From CAWELS01 sp964468205 (GTDB taxonomy: Bacteria > Acidobacteriota > Terriglobia > Bryobacterales > Bryobacteraceae), in NCBI GenBank assembly GCA_964468205.1, contig CAYXVG010000089.1:1-19481 (forward strand): a DNA stretch of 19,481 nucleotides, written 5' to 3'. Shown piece by piece: positions 6,271 through 13,498 of this stretch (the first letter of the stretch is position 1; every line of letters starts with the position of its first letter). A model generated the notes under the pieces. That model was given only the letters and a program-made list of their open reading frames with translations. It was not told the DNA's origin and ran no database searches. The position numbers and the translations under genes are program-made.

Positions 6271-8024
6271 GGGCGGGTTGGCCGCTGATCACGGGAGTCC
6301 GGCGGGGGCAGGTCGCCCGGTGGGTTGGGGATCTCGACCGTGTGGGAGAGTGTGTCGCCGGGCTCAGCGCGGCCAGCGAGAGAGATTTTCTCGCGATCGG
6401 AGAGCGTCTGGCGGAACTGCAGCGCCGGGCGCGGGAGATTACCCAGGCGGCGGCCTCCTTCGTGGAGAAGGCTTTAAGCGCGGAGGGTGGCGGCGCCGTC
6501 GAGGGGCTTCATCTCGTGCTCGCGGAGGCCGCCCGTCTCCGCGGGGCGGTCGACGAGGACAAGCGATTCTTGTCTGACATCCGGCGTCCGGTGGAGGAGG
6601 TGGCCCGCACGATTCACACGCTGGAGTCCTCGGTCGGCGTGTTTGACGTGCTGGCGGTGCTGGTGCGGATTGAGAGCGCGCGCGGCCAGACAGCCGAAAA
6701 AGGATTCGGTTCGGTGGCGGAGGAGGTCCGCTCGCTGGCGGCCGACATTCGCCGCAGCGCCGGCACTGTCACCGCGCGGATTCGGGAAATCAGCGCGATG
6801 CTCGCCCAGGCGGCGCGGCACGCCGGAGCCCTGGACAGCCGCCACGCACGGGAGCTTTCAGAGGTCGTCGAGCAGTGCGAGCACGAGCTCGGGCGCGTGA
6901 ATGCGGAGCAGGAAGCCATGACGGCGGGCTCCCAAACGATTGCGAAGCGCGCGGAGGCGGTGTCGAACGAGACCGCGGGTCTGGTCACGGCCCTCCAATA
7001 TCACGACATCACAAGGCAGCAGATGGAGCACGTCGGCGAGGCGGCCAACGAGCTGGCGGACCGGCTGAAGCAGAACGCCGGCCGGGAGACTCTAGCCGCC
7101 GTCGCCGCGGTTAGCAAGGTCCAGGCGGCGCAACTGCGGCAGTCGCGGGGGACGCTCAGAGACAAGCTCGCCTCCATCGAAGCAAGTCTTACGAATCTAG
7201 GCGAGTATGTTCGCGAGACAGCCCGAACGGCCGCCGGAGAAACGGCAGATCGCTGCACGTCGGACGAGTCCATGCAACGGCTCTACCAGGCTTTTCTCGA
7301 GATCAACACGCGGCTGAGCGCCTATCGGGACAACCATGATGAAGCCATTGCAGCAGCCGAGGCGACGGCGCGGAGGATTGGCGAGTTGGTGCAGGCGATC
7401 CGCGACATTGAATCAGTTGGAATCCGGATGAGGCGCGTGGCCCTGAATGCGGCGGTGAAAGCGGCTCATCTCGGCGATGAAGGGGCGGCGATCGGCGCGT
7501 TGGTGGTGCGGGTGGGCGAATTCACCGATGAAGCGGAGCGTCATACGCGATCGGTCGTCGAGAAACTCGAATCCCTAACCGCCATCGCCGACGGAAGCAG
7601 CGCGGGCGGCGACGCCAGGTCCGACCCGGAGGACCGGACGGACGGGCGGCTCGCGGGTCTAATCGAGATACTGCGCAGTGCGGCCGGGGCAAGCGCTTCG
7701 CAGCTCGCGCGGATCCGCGAACAATCGTCCGTGTTGAGCGAGGAATTGGAGAGCTTGCGTTCGGCGTTCGCTGCCGGACATACTTCCGTCGACGGCCTGG
7801 AGGAGTTGATCACCGGCCTCGAAAGCGTCTCGGCCGGAACCGGAGAGCGCGCCGGAGACGCGTTGGCGAACCTTAGTGCGGCCGACCTCACCGCGCTCGA
7901 ACAGCGTTACACGATGCAGGCGGAACGTGATGTGCAGCGGGTAGCGGTGCAGACAAGTGGTGTTAGCGTGGCCTGCTCGAATCTGGAGGGCGAGGAACTT
8001 GGAACGAACGTGGAACTGTTCTGA
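6252..8024 (+). CDS. Soluble MCP-like coiled-coil protein with two degenerate tips and a CheZ-like motif
   Basis: A 590-residue, mostly helical protein without membrane segments. The start at ATG 6252 overlaps cheB by 19 bases; further upstream the frame only shadows cheB. Two segments resemble the receptor signalling tip in decayed form. Residues about 122-170 keep E-K-G-F-G-S-V-A-E-E-V-R-S-L-A, like the receptor's G-K-G-F-A-V-V-A-A-E-V-R-K-L-A. Residues about 377-433 keep R-V-A-L-N-A-A-V-K-A-A. Neither keeps the E-I-A-R-Q-T-N turn that contacts CheA and CheW. Between them lies L-Q-Y-H-D-I-T-R-Q-Q (D252, Q256), which resembles the D-x3-Q active motif of CheZ phosphatases. The gene sits between cheB and the STAS gene. 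It may be a decoy scaffold, a CheY-P phosphatase or a HAMP-less receptor; none is proven. Membership of the MCP-related superfamily is fairly secure, the function is not. Confidence 0.75.
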   Translation: MWPDGLRAGWPLITGVRRGQVARWVGDLDRVGECVAGLSAASERDFLAIGERLAELQRRAREITQAAASFVEKALSAEGGGAVEGLHLVLAEAARLRGAVDEDKRFLSDIRRPVEEVARTIHTLESSVGVFDVLAVLVRIESARGQTAEKGFGSVAEEVRSLAADIRRSAGTVTARIREISAMLAQAARHAGALDSRHARELSEVVEQCEHELGRVNAEQEAMTAGSQTIAKRAEAVSNETAGLVTALQYHDITRQQMEHVGEAANELADRLKQNAGRETLAAVAAVSKVQAAQLRQSRGTLRDKLASIEASLTNLGEYVRETARTAAGETADRCTSDESMQRLYQAFLEINTRLSAYRDNHDEAIAAAEATARRIGELVQAIRDIESVGIRMRRVALNAAVKAAHLGDEGAAIGALVVRVGEFTDEAERHTRSVVEKLESLTAIADGSSAGGDARSDPEDRTDGRLAGLIEILRSAAGASASQLARIREQSSVLSEELESLRSAFAAGHTSVDGLEELITGLESVSAGTGERAGDALANLSAADLTALEQRYTMQAERDVQRVAVQTSGVSVACSNLEGEELGTNVELF

Positions 8025-8337
8025 ACGCGAGGATGGCGCCGTCGTGATTGCAGGCGGGAGTGCGCTCACGGTGGCGGAGGCGCCGCGACTGCGAGATGTG
8101 ATTCTTGCCGCGGCAGAGGCGGAAAACGTCGAACTCGACCTTGCTGGCGCCGCGGAAATCGACCTTGCGGGATTTCAGCTTATCTTTGCCGCCCAACGCG
8201 ATTGGTCCGCCAAAGGCACACGGTTCGCGGTCAAGGACAGTCCGGCGGGCATTTGGAAACGAACGCTCGACACCCTAGGCCTTGACCCGGCGCGTAATCC
8301 CCAAGTTGGGCCACCCGGTAAAGGCGCGAACACATGA
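7999..8337 (+). CDS. STAS-domain protein of the chemotaxis operon
   Basis: About 112 residues with a STAS fold pattern: a short N-terminal strand pair (A-V-V-I-A-G), L-R-D-V-I-L-A-A-A, the central V-E-L-D-L-A-G-A-A-E-I-D-L-A-G-F-Q-L-I-F-A loop-helix, and a last strand F-A-V-K-D. In anti-anti-sigma factors the loop holds a phosphorylatable serine (D-S-S-G). Here the equivalent reads D-L-A-G, so kinase control through that serine is unlikely. The start is uncertain. TTG 7999 is preferred because GGAGG at 7985-7989 lies 9 bases upstream and it barely overlaps the preceding gene (ending 8024). GTG 7957 would add 14 residues. STAS genes occur next to cheY-cheA in several chemotaxis clusters, but their role is unclear; binding CheA or the preceding MCP-like protein is a guess. 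Confidence 0.75.
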   Translation: MERTWNCSEREDGAVVIAGGSALTVAEAPRLRDVILAAAEAENVELDLAGAAEIDLAGFQLIFAAQRDWSAKGTRFAVKDSPAGIWKRTLDTLGLDPARNPQVGPPGKGANT

Positions 8338-8350
8338 GGGGAGAGAAAAC

Positions 8351-8713
8351 ATGCAACGAACGATACTCGCCGTCGACGACTCAACCAGCCTGCGGCAGAT
8401 GGTGCGGTTCACCCTCACCGACGCCGGCTACACGGTGATTGAGGCGACCGACGGAATGGATGCCTTGAGCAAACTCAACGACTCGGTAAAACTCGTCGTG
8501 ACCGATTTGAACATGCCGCGGCTGGACGGCATTGGGCTCATCCGGAAGATCCGCGACGGTTCCCCGTGGCGCTTCGTGCCGATCATCGTGCTCACCACCG
8601 AGTCGCAGGGCACCAAGAAGCAGGAAGCCCGCGCCGCCGGGGCGACAGGGTGGATCGTCAAACCCTTCCAGGCCAGCCAGCTTGTGGCCGTGGTGAAGAA
8701 GGTGCTGGGATGA
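8351..8713 (+). CDS. cheY: CheY single-domain response regulator
   Basis: A 120-residue stand-alone receiver domain, the diffusible output of the pathway. All active-site residues are visible: D9-D10 in L-A-V-D-D-S, phospho-acceptor D52 in V-T-D-L-N-M-P-R-L-D-G, T82 in V-L-T-T-E, and K104 in V-K-P-F. The aromatic switch position next to A-T-G is W101 (Tyr in E. coli CheY). ATG 8351 is preceded by a GGGGAGAGA stretch at 8338-8346. The TGA at 8711-8713 overlaps cheA in an ATGA junction. With no flagellar motor genes here, the target could be a flagellar switch encoded elsewhere, a type IV pilus motor, or a non-motility output. Confidence 0.95.
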   Translation: MQRTILAVDDSTSLRQMVRFTLTDAGYTVIEATDGMDALSKLNDSVKLVVTDLNMPRLDGIGLIRKIRDGSPWRFVPIIVLTTESQGTKKQEARAAGATGWIVKPFQASQLVAVVKKVLG

Positions 8714-10779
8714 TGGAGCGGCAGCGGGAAGCATACCGCGAGGAGGCCGCCGAGCTTCTCGCCGACCTCGAGGAGTCTCTGTTGCTGCTCGAGGAGACGC
8801 CGCAAGATCGTGAGACGGTGGATCGGGCCTTCCGGGATCTGCACACGATCAAGGGCTCGGGAGCCATGTTTGGCTTCGACCTCATCGGCGCTTTCGCTCA
8901 TGAGTTCGAGGACGCATTCGACGCCGTGCGGCAAGGACGGCTCGAGATCAGCACCGAGTTGATCAGCGTGGGACTGAAGGCGCGAGACCATCTCGCGGCG
9001 CTGCTCGATCACGATGAGGCGGTCCCGCCGGAAACGGCGGCGACAGGTGAGCAGATCCTGAATCTGCTCCGAGCTGTGGCCGGGCCGCAGGGGAACGATC
9101 CGGAACAGGCTCCTCTCAGCTCTTCATCTTTTCCGCAGCCGGTGGAGAACATGGCGGCGGCCACTTTCCGGATTCGCTTTCGGCCTCCGGAGAATTGCTT
9201 TCTCACCGGTACGAATCCGCTGCTGTTGCTCAATGAATTGCGGGAACTCGGCACGGCGAGCGTCGTATCGCGGACCGAGTCTCTTCCAGGCCTAACCGAA
9301 TTGGACGCCGAGAGCTGCTATTTCGGCTGGGATATCATCTTGACAACCCGGGCCGGTGAAGACGCCATTCGCGATGTGTTCATCTTCATTGAGGCCGACT
9401 CTGAGCTCGCCATCGAGACGATTTGCGAGGAGGAGTTGTCAGAGGCTTGCGTACGGCATCTGGGCGAACTGTTGGCTGCCCGCCAGGACGTGTCGCGGGA
9501 CGATCTGGCGGCAGCGGCCCAGGACCGCGAACCTGACGGCGGGCTCGTCCCCGATGCCACTGTCGAGCCCGGCCCCGGCGCGGAGCTGGTTCGGGCGGAG
9601 CAGAAAAACCCGCGCGAGGCGCCGGACTCCCGTTCCGGCGGCGCCGCTCCCAGCGTCCGCGTTGCGGCGCCCAGGCTCGATGCGCTGGTCAATGTGGTCG
9701 GCGAAATCGTGACCTTGCAGGAGCGCATCTCCGAACTGGCCAACTCCGGCGGCAACCCGGCTCTCTCCGCGGTTTCCGAGGATATGGATCGCCTGACGGA
9801 GCAACTCCGGGAGATCGCGATGAGCATCCGGATGCTGCCGGTCGGAACGGCGTTTCAGAGGCTCAAAAGGCTCACCCGCGATCTGTCCAGCGAACTCGGC
9901 AAAAAGGTGGATCTGCGGACTTCCGGTGAGGATACCGAGCTGGACAAGACAGTCATCGAACGATTGGCAGATCCCCTCGTTCACCTCATTCGGAACGCTT
10001 TGGACCACGGCATCGAATCTCCCCTGGACCGCCGTGCGGCCGGCAAGCCGGAGACCGGTGTCATCCGGCTCGACGCCAGCCACGAGGGAGGATTCGTGGT
10101 TATCAATGTCGCCGACGACGGCGCGGGGCTAGCGCGCGAGAGGATCCTGGCACGGGCAAGACGCAACGGCCTGCTCGAACCCGGCGCCGAGCCCGACGAT
10201 TCCGACGTCTGGGCGCTGATCCTCGAGCCGGGTTTCTCGACCGCGGAAGCAGTCACCGGGGTATCGGGACGTGGCGTCGGTATGGATGTCGTGCGGCGCA
10301 CGATCGAAGACTTGCGCGGCGCCTTGGAGATTCACAGCGATCCGGGGCAGGGAACGGTCTTCCGAATCAGATTGCCCCTCACCCTCGCGATCATCGAAGG
10401 GCTGCTGGTACAGACTGGTGAGCAGATCTTTGTCTTGCCGATGGCGGATGTCGTCGAGTGCATTGAGCACACCGCGAAGCTGAATGGCTTGCAACGGAAC
10501 GGGCGCCTGGCCGTGATCAGAGGAGAGCTTGTCGGCTGCATTCCCTTGCGGGAGTACTTTGGTGTCGAAGGTGGCGCGCCGGAATTCGAGCAGATCGTGG
10601 TTATCCAGACGAGCCGGGGGAAGCTTGGGCTTGTAGTTGACCGTGTTCTCGGCAACCATCAAACCGTCATCAAGGAGATCGGGAAACTCTACCGGAGCTT
10701 TCCCCATGTGTCCGGCGCGACAGTGCTGGGCGACGGCTCGGTCGCCCTGATTCTGGATGCGGCCCGGCTCGCGGTCTAA
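8710..10779 (+). CDS. cheA: CheA chemotaxis histidine kinase
   Basis: A 689-residue kinase that autophosphorylates in response to receptor state and passes phosphate to CheY and CheB. Domains: P1/HPt at about 1-105, phospho-acceptor H45 in L-H-T-I-K-G-S-G; a ferredoxin-like P2-type region at about 148-250 (F-R-I-R-F-R-P, later Y-F-G-W-D-I-I-L-T-T); P3 dimerisation from about 315 (R-L-D-A-L-V-N-V-V-G-E-I-V); P4 ATPase with N box H425-L-I-R-N429-A-L-D-H-G, G1 box D469-D-G-A-G, and G2 box G520-R-G-V-G-M-D; and a CheW-like P5 from about 550 to the end. All kinase boxes look intact. ATG 8710 overlaps the cheY stop. It is the last gene of the operon, followed by a possible terminator. Confidence 0.96.
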   Translation: MMERQREAYREEAAELLADLEESLLLLEETPQDRETVDRAFRDLHTIKGSGAMFGFDLIGAFAHEFEDAFDAVRQGRLEISTELISVGLKARDHLAALLDHDEAVPPETAATGEQILNLLRAVAGPQGNDPEQAPLSSSSFPQPVENMAAATFRIRFRPPENCFLTGTNPLLLLNELRELGTASVVSRTESLPGLTELDAESCYFGWDIILTTRAGEDAIRDVFIFIEADSELAIETICEEELSEACVRHLGELLAARQDVSRDDLAAAAQDREPDGGLVPDATVEPGPGAELVRAEQKNPREAPDSRSGGAAPSVRVAAPRLDALVNVVGEIVTLQERISELANSGGNPALSAVSEDMDRLTEQLREIAMSIRMLPVGTAFQRLKRLTRDLSSELGKKVDLRTSGEDTELDKTVIERLADPLVHLIRNALDHGIESPLDRRAAGKPETGVIRLDASHEGGFVVINVADDGAGLARERILARARRNGLLEPGAEPDDSDVWALILEPGFSTAEAVTGVSGRGVGMDVVRRTIEDLRGALEIHSDPGQGTVFRIRLPLTLAIIEGLLVQTGEQIFVLPMADVVECIEHTAKLNGLQRNGRLAVIRGELVGCIPLREYFGVEGGAPEFEQIVVIQTSRGKLGLVVDRVLGNHQTVIKEIGKLYRSFPHVSGATVLGDGSVALILDAARLAV

Positions 10780-10800
10780 ACCGGGCAAGAAGCGGGCGTT

Positions 10801-10818
10801 GGCCCCGCCGGGCCTTTT
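10801..10818 (+). terminator. Possible weak intrinsic terminator after cheA
   Basis: GGCCC-CGCC-GGGCC followed directly by TTTT, 21 bases after the cheA stop. The five-base-pair GC stem with a four-base loop and short T run fits a weak rho-independent terminator at the end of the chemotaxis operon. The T run is short and the region is GC-rich, so read-through into the next gene is possible. Confidence 0.4.
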
Positions 10819-10872
10819 GCCGAAACGGCGCAGCCATGCTCCCGCACCGCGTTATCCTGGAAATTCGCCGCC

Positions 10873-11661
10873 ATGCCGATGTACGCGCCCGCTCTCCTCA
10901 TCTTGGCCTCGATTGCCATTCGCAAGGCGCTTACTTACCTTGTTCTGCCATTGGGAATCTGCTTCTGCCTGTTGCTCTGCGGTCTCATCACCGGCCGCCG
11001 CCGGTTCACCGCCGCGGCCCTTGCAGTGCTCGTTACCGTCTCCACGCCCCTCGTCTCCGACGCCCTCCTTCGGATTCTCGAACAGCGGTATCCCCGCCTC
11101 ACCCCCGAAACCTGCTCCCCCTCCGGCGCGATCGTCGTCCTCGGCGGGACAGTCACCGAATGGCGCGGCGGCCCCAACGTCGAATGGACCGACGCGGTCG
11201 ACCGCTTCGAGGCCGGTGTACGGCTCATTCAGGCCGGTAAGGCCCCGCGCCTCATCTTGGGCGGCGGTACATTGCGTCCCGCATCCGCCGGCCGCACCGA
11301 AGCCCAGGCGATGCGCCGGGCTGCCATTGAGCGGGGCGTTCCATCCGCCTCCATCCGCCTCTTGCACCGCGTTGCGGTAACCGCCGACGAAGCCAACGCC
11401 GTCAAACGCCTTGCCCGCGCCGAAGGCTTCCGCCGGGTCATCCTCGTTACCTCTGCCTTCCACCTCCCACGCGCCGTCCACCTCTTCGAACGCGCCGGCC
11501 TCGACGTGACGCCCTATCCCGCTGACTACCTCGCGCCCAACCGCGGCCCCCTTGGCCCGCTCGGCTTCGTGCCCCGCAGCGAGGCCCTCTACCGCGCGGA
11601 AATCGCCTTCAAAGAGTTCTACGGAATCGCCTACTATCGCCTCCTGGGCGCCGAACGGTAG
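10873..11661 (+). CDS. DUF218/YdcF-SanA-ElyC family membrane protein
   Basis: A 262-residue protein with two hydrophobic N-terminal segments (about 18-40 and 44-64) and a DUF218 domain. The domain shows A-I-V-V-L-G-G-T-V (about 96-104), the glycine-rich L-I-L-G-G-G-T-L, T-E-A-Q-A-M-R-R-A-A-I-E-R-G-V-P, and the hallmark L-V-T-S-A-F-H-L-P-R-A. Members such as ElyC and SanA are envelope proteins linked to peptidoglycan or polysaccharide lipid-carrier metabolism; the chemistry is not settled. It is on the same strand as cheA, 93 bases downstream, with no strong ribosome binding site; ATG 10873 or the nearby ATG 10879 could be used. It ends 14 bases before the convergent gene's stop. Given the glycan genes at 13.5-19.3 kb, an envelope role fits. 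Confidence 0.85.
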   Translation: MPMYAPALLILASIAIRKALTYLVLPLGICFCLLLCGLITGRRRFTAAALAVLVTVSTPLVSDALLRILEQRYPRLTPETCSPSGAIVVLGGTVTEWRGGPNVEWTDAVDRFEAGVRLIQAGKAPRLILGGGTLRPASAGRTEAQAMRRAAIERGVPSASIRLLHRVAVTADEANAVKRLARAEGFRRVILVTSAFHLPRAVHLFERAGLDVTPYPADYLAPNRGPLGPLGFVPRSEALYRAEIAFKEFYGIAYYRLLGAER

Positions 11662-11675
11662 CCCGGTTTCCGCCC

Positions 11676-12494
11676 TCAAGCCGGACTGCAACTGTTCGTC
11701 ACGCTGCGGCGGGTTTCCGGCGCACCCAGAAAGACGCTAATACGGGCAGGATCCGCCTTCTCGTCGAGAAAACGCACCACGCCGATTTGCCGAAGGCGCG
11801 GCGCCAGCAGTAGCACCGGCACTCCCTCCACCGGGAGCCGGTCGCCCCGGAGGACCACCGCCGTTCGGGAAGCCCTCTCCACGATGCCAACGCTGCAGTC
11901 CTCGTCGTGGCCGGATTCGTTCCACTGCACGACTACGGTCGAGCCCGCTCTGAGGGAAGCTGTCGCCCCGGACAAGCGGTCGAGAGAGCCGTATTCATCC
12001 AGGTCGATGCCGAGTTTCCGGCACTCCTCGGCCAGGATGGTCCACCGCGCGGTCTCCAGGAAGTTCCGGATCTGGCCCAGCGTGCCGCGGCAGGATTTGC
12101 AGCCGCTCAGATGCCTGGCGACCGCGGCTTCTTCAGCCAGGATCCCCGTCCCCAGCACGTAGCGCTCCAGACTCTCATGCGGTGGACAATCGAAATCCGC
12201 CGCCGGGCCCTCTCCTTCCGGCTCCGCTTCCCTCACCAGGTCCGGATATTTGCGGAACAGGCGCCGGGCAATCGAAAGCTCTTCGAGGAACCGGGCGGAA
12301 TCCAGCATCGCCCACGCCTCCTCGAAGGAAAGCCGCTGCCCCAGCCGGTGCGCCGAGACCAGGTTTCTCACGAAAGGCGCAAGCCAGTGGTTGCGGGCGC
12401 ACAAGGTCTCCCACACCTCGTTGAAGCCAACCTTGACGTTCTCTGCCAATATCTTCTTGTGGTAGCATATCACCGGCACATTTGTCTGATTCAC
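11676..12494 (-). CDS. Protein with HWL-YPDL helical segment and anti-sigma-type zinc finger
   Basis: Up to 272 residues with no membrane segment. Three parts can be seen. First, a helical segment at about 36-86 (H-W-L-A-P-F-V ... F-E-E-A ... I-A-R-R ... K-Y-P-D-L) matches the protein encoded divergently at 12519. Second, a zinc-finger-like block follows, with C103 in C-P-P-H-E-S-L-E-R-Y and H128-L-S-G-C132-K-S-C135. This is the pattern of anti-sigma zinc fingers, but no transmembrane helix follows. Third, a beta-rich C-terminal region (about 178-250; V-V-V-Q-W, I-G-V-V-R-F) is vaguely like a small beta barrel such as PilZ, without that family's R-x3-R. The start is uncertain: the frame opens with GTG 12494, but a TTG at codon 31 (12404) has GGGAG close upstream. 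It may be a cytosolic regulator; the function is unknown. Confidence 0.7.
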   Translation of the reverse strand: MNQTNVPVICYHKKILAENVKVGFNEVWETLCARNHWLAPFVRNLVSAHRLGQRLSFEEAWAMLDSARFLEELSIARRLFRKYPDLVREAEPEGEGPAADFDCPPHESLERYVLGTGILAEEAAVARHLSGCKSCRGTLGQIRNFLETARWTILAEECRKLGIDLDEYGSLDRLSGATASLRAGSTVVVQWNESGHDEDCSVGIVERASRTAVVLRGDRLPVEGVPVLLLAPRLRQIGVVRFLDEKADPARISVFLGAPETRRSVTNSCSPA

Positions 12495-12503
12495 AGTTCA
12501 AGC

Positions 12504-12510
12504 AAGGAGG
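12504..12510 (+). promoter_or_regulatory. Strong ribosome binding site for the 97-residue protein
   Basis: AAGGAGG eight bases before ATG 12519, one of the strongest Shine-Dalgarno matches in the window. It fixes this start and excludes the longer in-frame extensions upstream. Confidence 0.8.
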
Positions 12511-12518
12511 AGAACCAC

Positions 12519-12812
12519 ATGCTCAATGACACGTTGGCCGCCCCGGATGTAAAGGAGGTGGTGCAGAGCGGGCACTGGCTCGGGCAGTTTGTCCAGGCCC
12601 TGCTCACCGAGTATCAAACCGCGGAAGGTCTGACATTCGAGAAAGCCGAGAGCCTTCTGGCCGCCCACCAGCAGCAGTTCGAGAAAGATATCGCCTTCGC
12701 CCGCCGGATGTACCAACTCTACCCGGACCTGATCACGTCGCAAGTCTCCCAGGACCAGCCGGAGACACCCGTCGCCGCGGCCGCCACCGCCGGATTCCAG
12801 GAAGCCGGCTAA
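12519..12812 (+). CDS. Small protein sharing the HWL-YPDL segment of its divergent neighbour
   Basis: A 97-residue protein. The start at ATG 12519 is well supported by AAGGAGG at 12504-12510. Residues about 19-71 contain H19-W-L-G-Q-F-V, F40-E-K-A, I-A-F-A-R-R and Y68-P-D-L. They match the divergently encoded minus-strand protein with a two-residue length difference between the H-W and Y-P-D-L landmarks. Outside this segment it has only a short N terminus and an Ala/Gln/Pro-rich tail, so it is essentially the isolated domain. I do not recognise a named family. Divergent arrangement plus shared domain suggests local duplication, with possible competition for a partner; that is inference. Its TAA overlaps the stop of the convergent gene at 12809. 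Confidence 0.75.
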   Translation: MLNDTLAAPDVKEVVQSGHWLGQFVQALLTEYQTAEGLTFEKAESLLAAHQQQFEKDIAFARRMYQLYPDLITSQVSQDQPETPVAAAATAGFQEAG

Positions 12813-13360
12813 GACGAGGCCGCTGGATATTCATCGTCGAGGGCTACTTCGGCTTCGTGCAGGCGCCAGGCAACGGTCAGGATGTGAGGGCGCCGGAGAT
12901 CCGCGCTCGGGATTTCTTCGGCGTCCACGCCTGACTGGCTCTCCACGCCAAGGGCAGAGGCCAGAGCCGACAACGGGTGCAGTTTTTCCTGCGGAATCGT
13001 CTCGTCCGCGGCGGCCCGCGAAACCACTAAGCCGCTGCCCGCGCTCCACTCGATCAGCTTCAGGACAGCGCTCCGGTTCCCGGTCTCCGCGCCCCGCCAC
13101 AGAGCCGCGCTCAGCGCCTCGCCCAACCGCTTCGCGTCTTCGAAGGGAACAACCTGACCGGCTGCGTCTTCGTAGTTTCCATCCCACGGAGGGTGCTCGC
13201 CTTCATGCTCCGTGAAGCCGAACGCCTTGGGCGGGGGATGGGTTCCTTGCGGCGTCCAGCCATGAGCCTTCGCCAGCGAAAGCATGGCCCGCCACTCGAA
13301 ATCCGTCAAACGCAGGACGTCGCCCTGCACATTGTAGAGAAAGGTTTCCGCTTTTCCCAC
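12809..13360 (-). CDS. Hypothetical protein, 183 residues
   Basis: I do not recognise the family. The start is GTG 13360: AAGGAG lies 7 bases upstream, better than the two ATG codons further upstream in the frame. The N-terminal half contains L-R-L-T-D-F-E-W-R-A-M-L-S-L-A-K-A-H-G-W-T-P-Q-G-T, then W-D-G-N-Y and G-Q-V-V-P-F-E-D-A-K-R-L. The overall pattern resembles small cytosolic proteins of unknown function. There is no signal peptide or membrane segment. The C-terminal half is helical and acidic. A plausible promoter lies upstream at 13435-13463. Its TAG (12809-12811) overlaps the TAA of the convergent 97-residue gene, so no terminator separates them. Confidence 0.75.
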   Translation of the reverse strand: MGKAETFLYNVQGDVLRLTDFEWRAMLSLAKAHGWTPQGTHPPPKAFGFTEHEGEHPPWDGNYEDAAGQVVPFEDAKRLGEALSAALWRGAETGNRSAVLKLIEWSAGSGLVVSRAAADETIPQEKLHPLSALASALGVESQSGVDAEEIPSADLRRPHILTVAWRLHEAEVALDDEYPAASS

Positions 13361-13434
13361 GCAAACGCTCCTTGACCTATCCATGATCTTGTTCACGTGA
13401 TTTTTTGGCTTCGGAAGCAGCCGAACGTCAATCT

Positions 13435-13463
13435 ATTATGACTCGTCAAGTATCAAGAATCAA
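13435..13463 (-). promoter_or_regulatory. Likely sigma-70 promoter for the 183-residue gene
   Basis: Read on the minus strand: TTGATT (-35; plus-strand 13458-13463), a 17-base spacer, and CATAAT (-10; 13435-13440). The region is AT-richer than its surroundings and lies about 75 bases upstream of GTG 13360, so a 5' leader of roughly 65-70 bases is expected. The fit to consensus and spacing is good; no experiment supports it. Confidence 0.5.
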
Positions 13464-13498
13464 GCAATAAGATCTGATTGCCCCAGATTTCTTGCGCC

